64,000 nucleotides of DNA. It comes from Flavobacterium rivuli WB 3.3-2 = DSM 21788. GTDB taxonomy: Bacteria; Bacteroidota; Bacteroidia; Flavobacteriales; Flavobacteriaceae. The notes beneath the pieces are model-generated. The model had not been told where the DNA came from and did not search any database. It worked only from the letters and a program-made list of their open reading frames with translations. Shown one piece after another: positions 43,618 through 55,385 of this stretch. The DNA lies in NCBI RefSeq assembly GCF_000378485.1, contig NZ_KB899972.1, positions 203,772-267,771 on the forward strand, in the 5' to 3' direction. Both the position numbers and the translations under genes were made by a program. The first letter of the stretch is position 1, and the number at the start of each line of letters is the position of its first letter.

Positions 43618-44672
43618 TTAGTTTTTGAGTGAAGCCATATCGATAACAAAGCGGTATTTAACGTCACCTTTTAAAAGGCGGTCATACGCCTGGTTAATAT
43701 CCTGGATATTGATGACTTCAATATCAGATACAATGTTGTGTTCGGCGCAGAACTCCAGCATTTCCTGTGTTTCTGAGATACCGCCGATGTTAGACCCCGA
43801 GAAGCTTCTCCTGCCCATAACTACGTTAAACGCGCCTATTTCCAGCGGCTCCGGTGGAAGGCCAACCAGTACAAGGCTGCCATCAACAGTCAGTTGGTTC
43901 AGGTAGGTGTTTACATCATGTTTCGCCGAAACTGTGTCAATAATAATGTCAAGTGACTTTGTATATTTAGCCATCTACTCCTCATCCGTAGATAATATGG
44001 CATCGTCTGCACTAAGGCGTTTGGCATCATCCACTTTAGATTGCGAGGTGGTATACACCACAACCTCAGCGCCCATGGCTTTTGCAACCTTAATAGCCAA
44101 GTGGCCCAAACCGCCAATACCCAAGTCACCTACTTTTTTACCGGGGCCTGCATTCAGTGTTTTAAAGGTGAATACACTGTGATACCCGCACAAAGCAGTG
44201 GTGCAGCACCGGCAAGGTCTAACGATTGGGGTACGCTTAACACATAGTTTTCATCGGTAACTATGCTTTCAGAATAGCCGCCAAAGGTCGCACCTCCTAA
44301 ATATTTATCAGGTGAGTTGAATGAGAACGTCGTTTCTACCTCGCAAAACTGCTCAAGGTCGGCCTCGCATTGCCTGCACTTGCCACAGCTGTCTACAATA
44401 CAGCCTACAGCGGCAAGATCGCCCACTTTAAATTTGGTAACGTGGTCGCCAATGGCAGTGGCCCTGCCCACGATCTCGTGGCCGGGAACGATTGGGTACA
44501 TAGTGCCGCCAAAATCGTTATGCACCTGGTGCAGGTCAGAATGGCAAATACCGCAAAATAATATTTCGATCTCTACATCGTGCGCCGTGACTTCACGACG
44601 CTTAATGGTAAATTCCCTTAATGGCGTTTCTGCATTCTGGGCAGCATACGCCTTTACATCTTTCGTATTCAT
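43618..44672 (-). pseudogene. Zinc-dependent NAD(P) alcohol dehydrogenase (YahK-like), disrupted
   Basis: Three pieces in the right order make a full-length, about 350-residue enzyme. The N-terminal part has the catalytic zinc motif FCGICHSDLHQVH and the structural zinc cysteines CGKCRQCEADLEQFC. A one-base loss in an expected CACTGGAAT (now CACTGAATG, near 44155-44160) shifts the frame. The NAD-binding part GPGKKVGDLGIGGLGHLAIK follows. A TAG at 43975, one base from CAG, then interrupts it before the C-terminal part (MAKYTKSLDIIIDTVSAKHD). Two independent lesions indicate real decay. Confidence 0.88.
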
Positions 44673-44692
44673 TTAAATTTATGTCGTTTTGT

Positions 44693-45085
44693 TTAACTGT
44701 TATATTCCGCATCAGTTACAGGTTCCAGCCATTCGGTTTTATCCTCATCCCTGTCGGGAACCATGGCAACATGCCTCATGGCACTTTCGTGTGATGCACC
44801 GTGCCAGTGCTTTACATTCTTAGGTATTTTTACCACATCGCCTTCGTTAATTACAACCTTAGGCTGTCCTTCTTCCTGGTAATAGCCTTTTCCTTCTACC
44901 ACCGTGAGTATCTGCCCGGAGGTATGTGTGTGCCAGTTAGTCCTTGCCTTAGCATCGAAGCTTACAATAGCCATAATTGCATTAATATCCTCCTCTGGAG
45001 TGATAAGCGTTTTTACATGTACCGTACCCGTAAAATAATTTGCAGGTCCGGGTACACCTTTCTCTTTGAAAGATTTTATATCCAT
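44693..45085 (-). CDS. Cupin domain protein
   Basis: 130 residues with one cupin barrel: NWHTHTSGQILTVVEGKGYYQEEG carries the two metal-binding histidines and glutamate-like position, and VKHWHGASHESAMRHVA the third. It is intact. Such small cupins regularly accompany carboxymuconolactone decarboxylase and aldo/keto reductase genes. The reaction is unknown. It lies 20 bases upstream (in transcription) of the broken alcohol dehydrogenase. Confidence 0.88.
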   Translation of the reverse strand: MDIKSFKEKGVPGPANYFTGTVHVKTLITPEEDINAIMAIVSFDAKARTNWHTHTSGQILTVVEGKGYYQEEGQPKVVINEGDVVKIPKNVKHWHGASHESAMRHVAMVPDRDEDKTEWLEPVTDAEYNS

Positions 45086-45104
45086 GATATGTATATTTTA
45101 TTGA

Positions 45105-46116
<1,012 letters not shown>

Positions 46117-46123
46117 CTAACTT

Positions 46124-46744
46124 TTATAATAGTTTAATTTTTTGCAGCCAGCTTTTTATTTTTCCTTCCGCTTCCTCCTCTTTTTTTCCCTCCATCACAA
46201 ATAAAACGCCATCCCGCTCTATTCCGCCTTTTATAGAAAACCCCTCTAATACAGTACTTTTTGGGCAAAATTCTTTCACGGTTTCAAAGCTGCTCCCAAT
46301 GCCATAACCTGCATTGGTGTTAAAGGGTACGACTGTTTTACCACTAAGGTTGTATTCACTTAAAAAACTTTTCATGGGTGGCGGCAGCTGCATTCCCCAC
46401 GTGGGAGCCCCTACAAATATGATATCGTATTTTGAAATATTGTTAATCTTCGTTTTTAAGGGCGGCAGGTATCCTGTCTCGTTCTCTTTACTTACCTGGT
46501 CTACGGTTATTTTATAATCAGCAGGATAAGGTGTTTCCAGTTCCAGTGCCACCAGATCGCCACCAACATTTCTTTGGATAATTTGTGCAACGGCTTTAGT
46601 GTTGTTTGTGCGGGATACATATACAATCAGTATTTTTTTGCCGGGCACAACTTCCTGTGCTTTTGAACAGGACGACCCCATTACCATTACCATAAGCAAC
46701 AATCTTACTATCTTATGCTGCTTACTTTTTTTAATAGAGTCCAT
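46124..46744 (-). CDS. Exported flavodoxin-like lipoprotein
   Basis: 206 residues. A signal with lipobox GSSC is followed by a flavodoxin domain: KKILIVYVSRTNNTKAVAQI (FMN phosphate loop) and IIFVGAPTWGMQLPPPMKSF. Proteins of this type are found with aldo/keto reductase and CMD genes in many bacteria and probably pass electrons in the envelope. It is intact and lies 19 bases before the broken aldo/keto reductase in transcription order. Confidence 0.88.
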   Translation of the reverse strand: MDSIKKSKQHKIVRLLLMVMVMGSSCSKAQEVVPGKKILIVYVSRTNNTKAVAQIIQRNVGGDLVALELETPYPADYKITVDQVSKENETGYLPPLKTKINNISKYDIIFVGAPTWGMQLPPPMKSFLSEYNLSGKTVVPFNTNAGYGIGSSFETVKEFCPKSTVLEGFSIKGGIERDGVLFVMEGKKEEEAEGKIKSWLQKIKLL

Positions 46745-46814
46745 ATTTATGATTTTTAGTTAACTATTTTTTTTTCCGGAATTCCACCGTATAAGGCTCA
46801 ACAGATACCTAACC

Positions 46815-47189
46815 TTAAAAAGTGGTAGCGACTGACTTTAAAAAAATCCAGGTGCCGTCATGTTTTTCGAGCTGCATTGTTTGCTGTAATCGCCAGTTAT
46901 TCCGCATACCCCAAATCCTGGCATCCAGGATGCTTTGGCCTACAAAACGTGCTTTGTCTCCCTCTATTTCAATAGAAGTTTTTACTTCGGTATACGAATA
47001 GTATTTCATTTGCTCACTCTCAATCTCTGAAAGCCATTCCGCTTTTGACTGTACAAATCCGGTTATATGTGTTAAGGTGAAATGGGTATCTAAAATTGTG
47101 TGCAGTGCTGCTATATCCCTCTTAATCATCAAATCTGTCAATTGGCGGGTTATGGCAAGTACCGGAATTTTTTCATCAGTAGCATCCAT
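46815..47189 (-). CDS. SnoaL/NTF2-like domain protein
   Basis: 124 residues with the DUF4440/SnoaL-like pattern: an N-terminal helix (ITRQLTDLMIKRDIAALHTI), then FTLTHITGFVQSKAEWLSEI and a beta sheet with WRLQQTMQLEKHDGTW. These cone-shaped proteins bind small ligands or act as isomerases, and the role here is unknown. It is intact and within the oxidoreductase operon. Confidence 0.82.
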   Translation of the reverse strand: MDATDEKIPVLAITRQLTDLMIKRDIAALHTILDTHFTLTHITGFVQSKAEWLSEIESEQMKYYSYTEVKTSIEIEGDKARFVGQSILDARIWGMRNNWRLQQTMQLEKHDGTWIFLKSVATTF

Positions 47190-47226
47190 TATTAAAGAAT
47201 TTGTTTATCTGGAAATCCTCTGTTTA

Positions 47227-48222
<996 letters not shown>

Positions 48223-48228
48223 CTATTA

Positions 48229-49077
<849 letters not shown>

Positions 49078-49209
49078 CTACGTGTTTAACTAATTTGTAC
49101 AATGCAAATTTCCGATGTAAATCCTCCGCAGGCTGTATACAGATTACGGTATTACTTACCATTATTACTGATTAGTATCCTCGCCATGAGTCACTTGTTA
49201 AAAAAGCTT

Positions 49210-49217
49210 TAAATTTG
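49210..49217 (+). promoter_or_regulatory. -7 element (TAAATTTG) of the AraC-type gene
   Basis: TAAATTTG matches TAnnTTTG, 20 bases before the ATG at 49238. A TTG at 49195 is too close, so the -33 element is unclear. Confidence 0.45.
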
Positions 49218-49237
49218 TTGAAGAAAAGAAACAGATT

Positions 49238-50158
49238 ATGGAAAGGATCATAAATTTTGATAGTGTGCATGATTATAATGCATTCAATAATAACGAAACG
49301 TTACACCCGCTAATAAGCATTGTAGACCTGTCTAAAGCAGATCCGCGTTCGCATTACAAAATGAATTTTGGGCTTTTTTGTATTATCCTTAAAGAGATAA
49401 AATGCGGCGATTTAAAATATGGCAATAATTATTACGATTACCAGGAAGGCACCCTGGTGTTCTTTGCCCCCGGGCAGGTTATTGAAGTGGATGCTAATGG
49501 CGAAATATACCAGCCTGTAGGGAAAGCCCTGATATTTCACCCCGATTTTCTGCACGGTACCGCACTGGGCAAACATATGGACGATTATAGCTTTTTTTCC
49601 TATAATACTAATGAAGCGTTACACCTATCTGAGAAGGAACGTAAAATTATTTTAGATTGCTTCGCGAAAATTGAATATGAGCTGGAGCAGTCAATTGATA
49701 AGCATAGCAAAACCCTTATAGCTTCTAATATAGAATTGTTCCTAAATTACTGCACGCGTTTTTACGACAGGCAGTTTATTACCCGCGATACCGTGCACAA
49801 AGGCGTATTAGAGCGGTTTGAAGATTTGCTTAACGGATATTTTACGTCGGACAGGCCCCGTACAGAAGGCCTGCCTTCTGTGGCGTGGTGTGCAGACCAA
49901 CTAAACTTGTCGGCTAACTATTTTGGTGACCTGGTTAAAAAAGAAACCGGAAAGTCAGCACAGGAATATATACAGGCCAAGGTCATCAACATCGCCAAGG
50001 AGCGAATTTTTAACATTAATAAATCAGTAAGCGAAATAGCCTATGACTTAGGTTTTAAATACCCACAGCATTTTACAAGACTTTTTAAGCAGCGTGTGGG
50101 ATGTACGCCAAGTGAGTTTAGGAAGTCAAATGAAGACATGATTTTTTCCAGTAATTAA
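49238..50158 (+). CDS. AraC family transcriptional regulator
   Basis: 306 residues. The N-terminal cupin-like sensor (about 1-170) contains GTLVFFAPGQVIEVDANGE and ALIFHPDFLHGTALGKHM. The C-terminal two helix-turn-helix units contain VAWCADQLNLSANYFGDLVK and VSEIAYDLGFKYPQHFTRLF followed by GCTPSEFRKS. It is divergent from the aldo/keto reductase operon and so probably activates it in response to a reactive aldehyde or electrophile. The effector is inference. Confidence 0.93.
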   Translation: MERIINFDSVHDYNAFNNNETLHPLISIVDLSKADPRSHYKMNFGLFCIILKEIKCGDLKYGNNYYDYQEGTLVFFAPGQVIEVDANGEIYQPVGKALIFHPDFLHGTALGKHMDDYSFFSYNTNEALHLSEKERKIILDCFAKIEYELEQSIDKHSKTLIASNIELFLNYCTRFYDRQFITRDTVHKGVLERFEDLLNGYFTSDRPRTEGLPSVAWCADQLNLSANYFGDLVKKETGKSAQEYIQAKVINIAKERIFNINKSVSEIAYDLGFKYPQHFTRLFKQRVGCTPSEFRKSNEDMIFSSN

Positions 50159-50246
50159 GCCTGTCTTTAGCGTATTATGTATTCAATTGGTTCGTGACTA
50201 ACATTTAAACTTCTGCTGCAACAACACTTTCGAGATAACACACAAA

Positions 50247-50283
50247 AGAGCCTCCTCTGTTTTGATGCGGCTTCTTTTTTAAC
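50247..50283 (+). terminator. Terminator-like hairpin after the AraC-type gene
   Basis: AAGAGCC and GGCTTCTT pair with one bulge and are followed by TTTT, about 90 bases after the stop codon. Confidence 0.5.
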
Positions 50284-50415
50284 CTATTTCAGTACTTCAT
50301 CAAGGAAAATCAGTGTGTGACTCCACGCTCGCTTAGCAACTGGATAAGATAAAAAATGACCCGGATCTGGTACATCTTTTACCAACCAAAAATAAGAAGT
50401 AAATGTAATATTAAT
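50284..50415 (-). pseudogene. C-terminal fragment of an alpha/beta hydrolase
   Basis: The frame gives TSYFWLVKDVPDPGHFLSYP followed by VAKRAWSHTLIFLDEVLK and a stop at 50284. This looks like the last 40 residues of an alpha/beta hydrolase, including the GHF segment that normally carries the catalytic histidine. A TAA at 50418 closes it upstream and nothing similar precedes it. The hydrolase probably once belonged to the same oxidoreductase operon. The remainder of the gap to 50641 holds no gene that I can see. Confidence 0.6.
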
Positions 50416-50641
50416 TTACATCTAACCGGAAAATGTCCGATTTCGCAATAATATTAAGCGATAAAATTATGTTGAAAATATGTTTTAATTAAGGTATACT
50501 ACCTCATTTTACAGGACTAATTTGGAGCAAAAAATATTTATAGAAAGCTTTATATAACTTGCCTTTTCCCGTACTGCATAAATTACAAGTAAAAGAAAAG
50601 GCAGGAGTATTCTATTATAAATATCAATGTATATTTAAAAG

Positions 50642-52279
50642 CTATTTTCTTTCTATATCTCTTAAATTTTCCATCTTTTTAAGCTCAAGGAAACCTTTAA
50701 TGCCTTCAAAATGTTCTTTAACGCGTTTGTTACCGAATTCAAAAACCTTTGTTACAAGGCCGTCAAGGAAATCCCTATCGTGAGATACCAATATCAAAGT
50801 ACCATCAAATGCATTAAGGGCATCTTTAATAATATCCTTGGTTTTCATGTCAAGGTGGTTGGTAGGCTCATCCAGGATAAGCAGGTTAACCGGCTCCAGC
50901 AATAATTTAATCATTGCCAAACGGGTTTTCTCTCCCCCCGAAAGTACCTTAACCTTTTTTGTGGTATCATCTCCACTAAACATAAAAGCTCCCAATATCG
51001 TTTTTATTTGCGTGCGGATATCACCTTCTGCAATGCGGTCTATCGTTTCAAAAACAGTAAGGTTTTCATCGAGCATTGCTGCCTGGTTTTGTGCAAAATA
51101 TCCTATTTGTATATTATGTCCCAGTTCTAATTTACCACTATCATAACCTATCTCGTTCATAATGGCCTTTACCATGGTAGATTTACCCTCGCCGTTCCTG
51201 CCCACAAACGCCAGCTTTTGCCCACGCTCTATAACCATAGAGGCATTGTTAAAAACAACATGGTCGCCATACGCTTTAGTCAGCTCATTAACCACAACAG
51301 GATATTGACCGGAACGCACTGATGATGGAAACTTAAGCCTTAGGGCCGATGTATCAACTTCGTCTACCTCAACGAGAACCAGTTTTTCGAGCATTCGCAC
51401 GCGGGACTGCACTTGCTCAGTTTTAGAGAAAGTACCCCTAAAACGCTCAATAAACGCCTGGTTATCTGCAATTAATTTTTGCTGCTCGTCATATGCCTTT
51501 TGCTGATGCACACGGCGGTCTTTGCGCAATTCTAAGTAGTGCGAATATTTAGCTTTATAATCGTATATCCTTCCCATAGTAACTTCTATGGTGCGGGTTG
51601 TAATATTATCTACAAAAGCCCTGTCGTGGCTAATTACCATAACGGCCTTTGCACTGTTTACAAGAAAATCCTCCAGCCACTGTATACTTTCTATATCCAT
51701 GTGGTTGGTAGGTTCATCCAGCAATATAAGGTCGGGTTTTTGAAGGAGTATCTTTGCAAGTTCTATGCGCATGCGCCATCCGCCGCTAAACTCAGATGTT
51801 TGCCTTGTAAAATCCTCACGGGTAAAACCCATGCCTATAAGTACTTTTTCTACCTCTGCTACATAATTTATTTCTTCTATCGAATAAAATTTCTCGCTAA
51901 GCTCTGATACCTTCTCGATGATCTTATAATACTCATCCGATTCATAATCAGTACGCACCGTAAGTTCTTCGTTAAGCGCATCTATCTCAGCCTTCATTTT
52001 AAAAATGGATGCAAACGCCTTAGATGTTTCTTCAAACACGGTAGCATTGTCATGCGTAAGCAAATGCTGTGGCAAATATGCTATAACAGTACCTTTAGGT
52101 GCAGATATATTACCTGATGATGGTTTACTTTCGCCGGCTATAATTTTAAGCAGGGTCGATTTTCCGGCACCATTTTTACCCATAAGGGCTATTTTGTCGG
52201 TCTCGTTTATAGAGAACGAAACATCGCTAAAAAGTGTGGTACCGCCAAACTGTACCGAAATAGAATCTACTGTAATCAT
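50642..52279 (-). CDS. ABC-F family ATP-binding protein
   Basis: 545 residues with two ABC ATPase domains and no membrane domain. Walker A is GKNGAGKSTLLKIIAG in domain 1 and GRNGEGKSTMVKAIMN in domain 2. The signatures are FSGGWRMRIELAKILL and LSGGEKTRLAMIKLLL. Between them lies the charged linker (about 240-310) with HYLELRKDRRVHQQKAYDEQ, typical of ABC-F proteins that act at the ribosome E site. Among subgroups it resembles the Uup/YbiT-like types. It stands alone on the minus strand. Confidence 0.93.
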   Translation of the reverse strand: MITVDSISVQFGGTTLFSDVSFSINETDKIALMGKNGAGKSTLLKIIAGESKPSSGNISAPKGTVIAYLPQHLLTHDNATVFEETSKAFASIFKMKAEIDALNEELTVRTDYESDEYYKIIEKVSELSEKFYSIEEINYVAEVEKVLIGMGFTREDFTRQTSEFSGGWRMRIELAKILLQKPDLILLDEPTNHMDIESIQWLEDFLVNSAKAVMVISHDRAFVDNITTRTIEVTMGRIYDYKAKYSHYLELRKDRRVHQQKAYDEQQKLIADNQAFIERFRGTFSKTEQVQSRVRMLEKLVLVEVDEVDTSALRLKFPSSVRSGQYPVVVNELTKAYGDHVVFNNASMVIERGQKLAFVGRNGEGKSTMVKAIMNEIGYDSGKLELGHNIQIGYFAQNQAAMLDENLTVFETIDRIAEGDIRTQIKTILGAFMFSGDDTTKKVKVLSGGEKTRLAMIKLLLEPVNLLILDEPTNHLDMKTKDIIKDALNAFDGTLILVSHDRDFLDGLVTKVFEFGNKRVKEHFEGIKGFLELKKMENLRDIERK

Positions 52280-52398
52280 CAGGGATATTTTTTAAAGCCG
52301 CAAAGATAGATAATTAGCGAAGGCAGCGAAACAGAAATTTACATATTTAATGGATTATCAAATTGCCAATCTCAAAAAAAAATCTTAAATTAGATATA

Positions 52399-52435
52399 CA
52401 GTTACTTATTTAGCAAGGCTATTTTGTAATTGTAC
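52399..52435 (+). promoter_or_regulatory. Upstream element shared with the OYE gene
   Basis: CAGTTACTTA (52399-52408) and TATTTTGTAATTGTAC (52420-52435) repeat the two blocks found before the oxidoreductase gene at 9516. It lies 29 bases before the ATG at 52465. Confidence 0.35.
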
Positions 52436-52464
52436 GTTTAATGTATAACCTAAATTTTTAAGTC

Positions 52465-52665
52465 ATGAAAAAGTGGGTTCGCTCCGGCCTTGTGTGGGCC
52501 GGTATATTATATATAATTACCATGGGATTTTTTCCCATTATAGATCATGAAGGTTTTAACCTCGAAAAGTTATTGCTTGGTTTACCACTGTGGGCAGTGG
52601 TAGGATTAATTATAGGGTATCTTTTTGAGAAGAAGCCAAGACGCAAAAAAATAATTAAGCCCTGA
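52465..52665 (+). CDS. Small two-helix membrane protein
   Basis: 66 residues with two membrane helices (about 7-25 and 36-54) and a very basic C-terminal tail (EKKPRRKKIIKP). No family recognised. It has its own upstream element and a terminator overlapping its stop codon, which supports a real gene. Confidence 0.65.
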   Translation: MKKWVRSGLVWAGILYIITMGFFPIIDHEGFNLEKLLLGLPLWAVVGLIIGYLFEKKPRRKKIIKP

Positions 52666-52680
52666 CTGGGCTTATTTTTT
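52656..52680 (+). terminator. Terminator overlapping the stop codon of the small membrane protein gene
   Basis: TAAGCCC-TGACT-GGGCTTA forms a 7-base-pair stem followed by TTTTTT. Confidence 0.85.
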
Positions 52681-52695
52681 GGATAACTTTAATGA

Positions 52696-53289
52696 CTATT
52701 CAAAAATTGCTGCAACATCAAAGTTAAGTTCAGGAAACAAAGGACTTTGTATAACATCATCTGTAGTAAGTGGCCTTTGCCCTATTAATTTTTTATTATG
52801 TAAATAATAAACAAATATTGCTTTTTGGGTAGGTTCCACTATCCAGTATTCTTTAACACCAGCTTCCTCATAGAGGTTAAACTTAATGCCCATTTCTTTT
52901 TTAGAATTTCCCGGAGACAATATTTCTATAACAAGGTCCGGGGCACCATTACAGCCTCTTTCATCCAGTTTTTCTTCGTCGCAAATAATACAAAGATCCG
53001 GCTGAACTACAGTAAAAATATCATTATCAGGAGTGCTTAATTTTTTATTAAGCAGCCTGACATCAAAAGGAGCCGAATAAACACTACAGCTTTTATACTC
53101 AAAATACTTATACAGATTAAAAAATAACTTCCCAGAAATATTTTGATGAAGCCTTCCTGGTGCAGGACTCATTTTAAAAATTTTGCCCTTAAGCAATTCC
53201 AGCCTGTCCTGAAACTTCCATGTAAGATAATCAGCATAAGAATATACCTTATCTAAATCAAGTTGCTCAATATTGGTTATTGGTGCCAT
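52696..53289 (-). CDS. Uma2/DUF820 family putative nuclease
   Basis: 197 residues of the Uma2 (DUF820) restriction-endonuclease-like fold. It has LTWKFQDRLELLKGKIFKMS, then FDVRLL, VVQPDLCIICDEE, PDLVIEILSPGNSKKEMGIK and EAGVKEYWIVEPTQKAIFV. The PD-(D/E)xK-like residues appear as Asp in QPDLCII, Glu in VIEILS and Lys in SKKEMG. The biological role of this family is uncertain, and it spreads easily between genomes. Confidence 0.9.
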   Translation of the reverse strand: MAPITNIEQLDLDKVYSYADYLTWKFQDRLELLKGKIFKMSPAPGRLHQNISGKLFFNLYKYFEYKSCSVYSAPFDVRLLNKKLSTPDNDIFTVVQPDLCIICDEEKLDERGCNGAPDLVIEILSPGNSKKEMGIKFNLYEEAGVKEYWIVEPTQKAIFVYYLHNKKLIGQRPLTTDDVIQSPLFPELNFDVAAIFE

Positions 53290-53331
53290 GAGAAAAGCGT
53301 TTATGTAAAAATAGCATTTTTAAACAAATAT

Positions 53332-53829
53332 CTACTTAAAAAGTAATCCCTCTCCTTGCATTATCTGCACCGCCTTTTGTGTTTCATTATTTCCGTTAGA
53401 TAATGATCCCGGAAGCATGATTAACCGTTTTTTTATTTTGCCATTTTCATCTTCAAAGTAAATTTCAAAATAAGAGCGTGTTATTCCCGGTTGAGCATTT
53501 TTAAAAGTAACCGATTTTATTTTGCTTCTTTCTATAACCGAAGCAGTAGAATTATTAATGCTCGTAGCAATAGCATAAATATTAAATATAACTACTAAAG
53601 AATATAAGACAGCCCATACCGTTTCGCCTCTACTAAACATAGTAAAAGCTTTATAGGCAAAGTAAATGGTAAGGAGGCCGTAAATTATTAACGTCCTGCC
53701 AATGGATTTTGTTTTACCCGGTACTGCATTAGCGGCACTACCGGCAATACCGTCGCGGGTTAAAACTATTTTATCAGGTAATATGTGGCAAAATCCTGTC
53801 TTTGTACGGAATATTTTTTCTTCACTCAT
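53332..53829 (-). CDS. Membrane protein of unknown function
   Basis: 165 residues with two membrane helices (about 45-62 and 70-90). A soluble C-terminal half contains SYFEIYFEDENGKIKKRLI, a PH-like beta pattern. It ends with the GSLSNGNNETQKAVQIMQGEG segment. No family recognised with confidence. It is 10 bases downstream of the DUF2007 gene and probably in the same transcript. Confidence 0.65.
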   Translation of the reverse strand: MSEEKIFRTKTGFCHILPDKIVLTRDGIAGSAANAVPGKTKSIGRTLIIYGLLTIYFAYKAFTMFSRGETVWAVLYSLVVIFNIYAIATSINNSTASVIERSKIKSVTFKNAQPGITRSYFEIYFEDENGKIKKRLIMLPGSLSNGNNETQKAVQIMQGEGLLFK

Positions 53830-53839
53830 GATGAAATAG

Positions 53840-54058
53840 TTACTCTCCCATTTTAAAAGCTTCTATAATAGGTTCAGCCTTAGCCATGTTGTATTCTTCA
53901 ACAAAAACCTCTACTGCCTGGCCTGATTGACCAAAACCTGATATCCTTGCCGCCTGAATGTTATTTTTAACCACAACACCTATACCTGCTGCCTCAATGC
54001 GCGATTGTAAAGCCATTGCTAAAATTTCGCTCCCTGAAAATATTTTCTTTAATCCCAT
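53840..54058 (-). CDS. DUF2007 (putative signal-transducing) protein
   Basis: 72 residues forming a ferredoxin-like DUF2007 domain: IFSGSEILAMALQSRIEAAG and AVEVFVEEYNMAKAEPIIEA. The family often occurs as small cytoplasmic proteins of unknown function. It lies 12 bases after the DEAD-like gene, within a three-gene minus-strand group (54745-53332). Confidence 0.85.
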   Translation of the reverse strand: MGLKKIFSGSEILAMALQSRIEAAGIGVVVKNNIQAARISGFGQSGQAVEVFVEEYNMAKAEPIIEAFKMGE

Positions 54059-54070
54059 GATCTTTTTTAG

Positions 54071-54745
54071 TTATTCGGTTTCATTAGTTTCTGTATCCTC
54101 TTCATTATCTTCTTCTTCTTCTTGATCCTCTTCTTCGTCAAACTCAAAAAAAGTGGGTTCTATCATTATTTTATCGGCAAGTGCTTCTACCCTGTCAGAT
54201 GATGCGCTGGTATAAAAAAGCCTTTGTGTTTTTGGTATACCGTCGCTCATACGCATAATACGCACGTCATGGCGCAGTTTCAGTATCTCATAGGCATCAT
54301 CAAGGATAAACATTTTAAGCTGGTTAACATCAAAACCTGCCGATGCAAACATATCGCTAAGCCTTTGTGGCGTACCTATAAGCACATCTATACCCAGTGA
54401 TATCTGATTTTTATCGTAGTCAAGGTCACCTTTTTCATGTACACCATATAGCCTAAGGTCGGTATTGCGGCCAAACAGTTTAAACTGTTCCATCATTTCC
54501 AGCACCTTTTCTTTAGTCTGCACAATTATAAGGGCGCGGGGCGACTCCTCAAACTCTTTTTCAAGCTTTTGTATTACGTTGATTACAATAGCGGTACTCT
54601 TGCCCTGTGTATCATCGGCAATAAGTACACAGTCGGCACCACTTTTTATGGTACCAAACGTTGCTTTTTGTAACTCTGTAGGTTGGGTAAAGCCCGCATC
54701 TTCAAGCGCTTCAGACAGGCCCGGATTTATTTTTTTCAGAAACAT
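54071..54745 (-). CDS. Degenerate, single-domain DEAD-box-like protein
   Basis: 224 residues corresponding to the first RecA-like domain of DEAD-box helicases: Q motif FTQPTELQK (19-27), TPQRL (125-129). Key motifs are altered: motif I is ADDTQGKST (43-51) instead of AxTGxGKT, motif II is DDAY (149-152) instead of DEAD, and motif III is TSAS (179-182) instead of SAT. The second RecA domain is absent. The C-terminus is a highly acidic tail. It probably no longer unwinds RNA. The gene is undisturbed, so a binding role is likely. Confidence 0.85.
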   Translation of the reverse strand: MFLKKINPGLSEALEDAGFTQPTELQKATFGTIKSGADCVLIADDTQGKSTAIVINVIQKLEKEFEESPRALIIVQTKEKVLEMMEQFKLFGRNTDLRLYGVHEKGDLDYDKNQISLGIDVLIGTPQRLSDMFASAGFDVNQLKMFILDDAYEILKLRHDVRIMRMSDGIPKTQRLFYTSASSDRVEALADKIMIEPTFFEFDEEEDQEEEEDNEEDTETNETE

Positions 54746-54759
54746 AGTTTAATTTTTTA

Positions 54760-54835
54760 CCACGAATTACACTAATTATCACAAATTTTAATAGTCTAAA
54801 ACTAAAATAATTGGTGGAATTTGTGCAATTCGTGG
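54760..54835. repeat. Palindromic dispersed repeat, CCACGAAT type, copy 2
   Basis: Arms CCACGAAT and ATTCGTGG enclose about 60 bases, with the same internal words as copy 1 at 16545 (TTACACTAATTATCACAAAT, GTGGAATTTGTGCA). It lies in the gap upstream of the DEAD-like gene. Confidence 0.75.
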
Positions 54836-54872
54836 CAAAGATACTATTTACTAAGCGAACAAGCTAATAGCC

Positions 54873-55328
54873 TCAATTGTATATTGCTTTAACTGCTGTT
54901 TTATTTTCTTTATTACGCTCAATTTCTGCTTTTTTGATATTAGATATACGATAGATATTGTGATAGTTGCCTTTAAATTTATCTTCCCATTTGATAAAAT
55001 CAATATTGTTATTAAATTCTTCTATCTTAAATACATCACTCGCACTAACAGTTTTAAATAAACCACCCATAGGTACTATCTTGACAATTTTATCTTCTTT
55101 AAAAACCAAATAGCCATCTACAAAACCATCAAAACCCCTATAACTTACTTTAATATTTGCATTGGGCAATATATTCCTGCTATTATAATTTCCGTAATAA
55201 AAACCAATATCATTACCTCTGTCTACCCGCGTTATAGTAACACCATCATAACTATAATGAATAAAATGATCTTCTTCTACGCACGACACAAAAGCGAAGA
55301 ATAGTATGGCTATAAAAAGTTTATGCAT
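54873..55328 (-). CDS. Lipoprotein of unknown function
   Basis: 151 residues from the ATG at 55328 (MHKLFIAILFFAFVSCVEED), with lipobox FVSC and acidic residues just after the cysteine, as in surface-directed Bacteroidota lipoproteins. An ATG seven codons upstream would spoil the signal peptide. The mature protein has a beta-rich central region and a lysine-rich end (KKAEIERNKENK). No family recognised. Confidence 0.65.
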   Translation of the reverse strand: MHKLFIAILFFAFVSCVEEDHFIHYSYDGVTITRVDRGNDIGFYYGNYNSRNILPNANIKVSYRGFDGFVDGYLVFKEDKIVKIVPMGGLFKTVSASDVFKIEEFNNNIDFIKWEDKFKGNYHNIYRISNIKKAEIERNKENKTAVKAIYN

Positions 55329-55385
55329 CGCAGAGCTTACTATCAGCATTATTCATAATAAAATAATAGTGTAATTTATACTAAA

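Noticed and set aside
43312..44193. Three short open frames as separate small genes
   Set aside because: They are consecutive pieces of a RibD-like fragment and of one alcohol dehydrogenase, joined by a frameshift and a stop codon.
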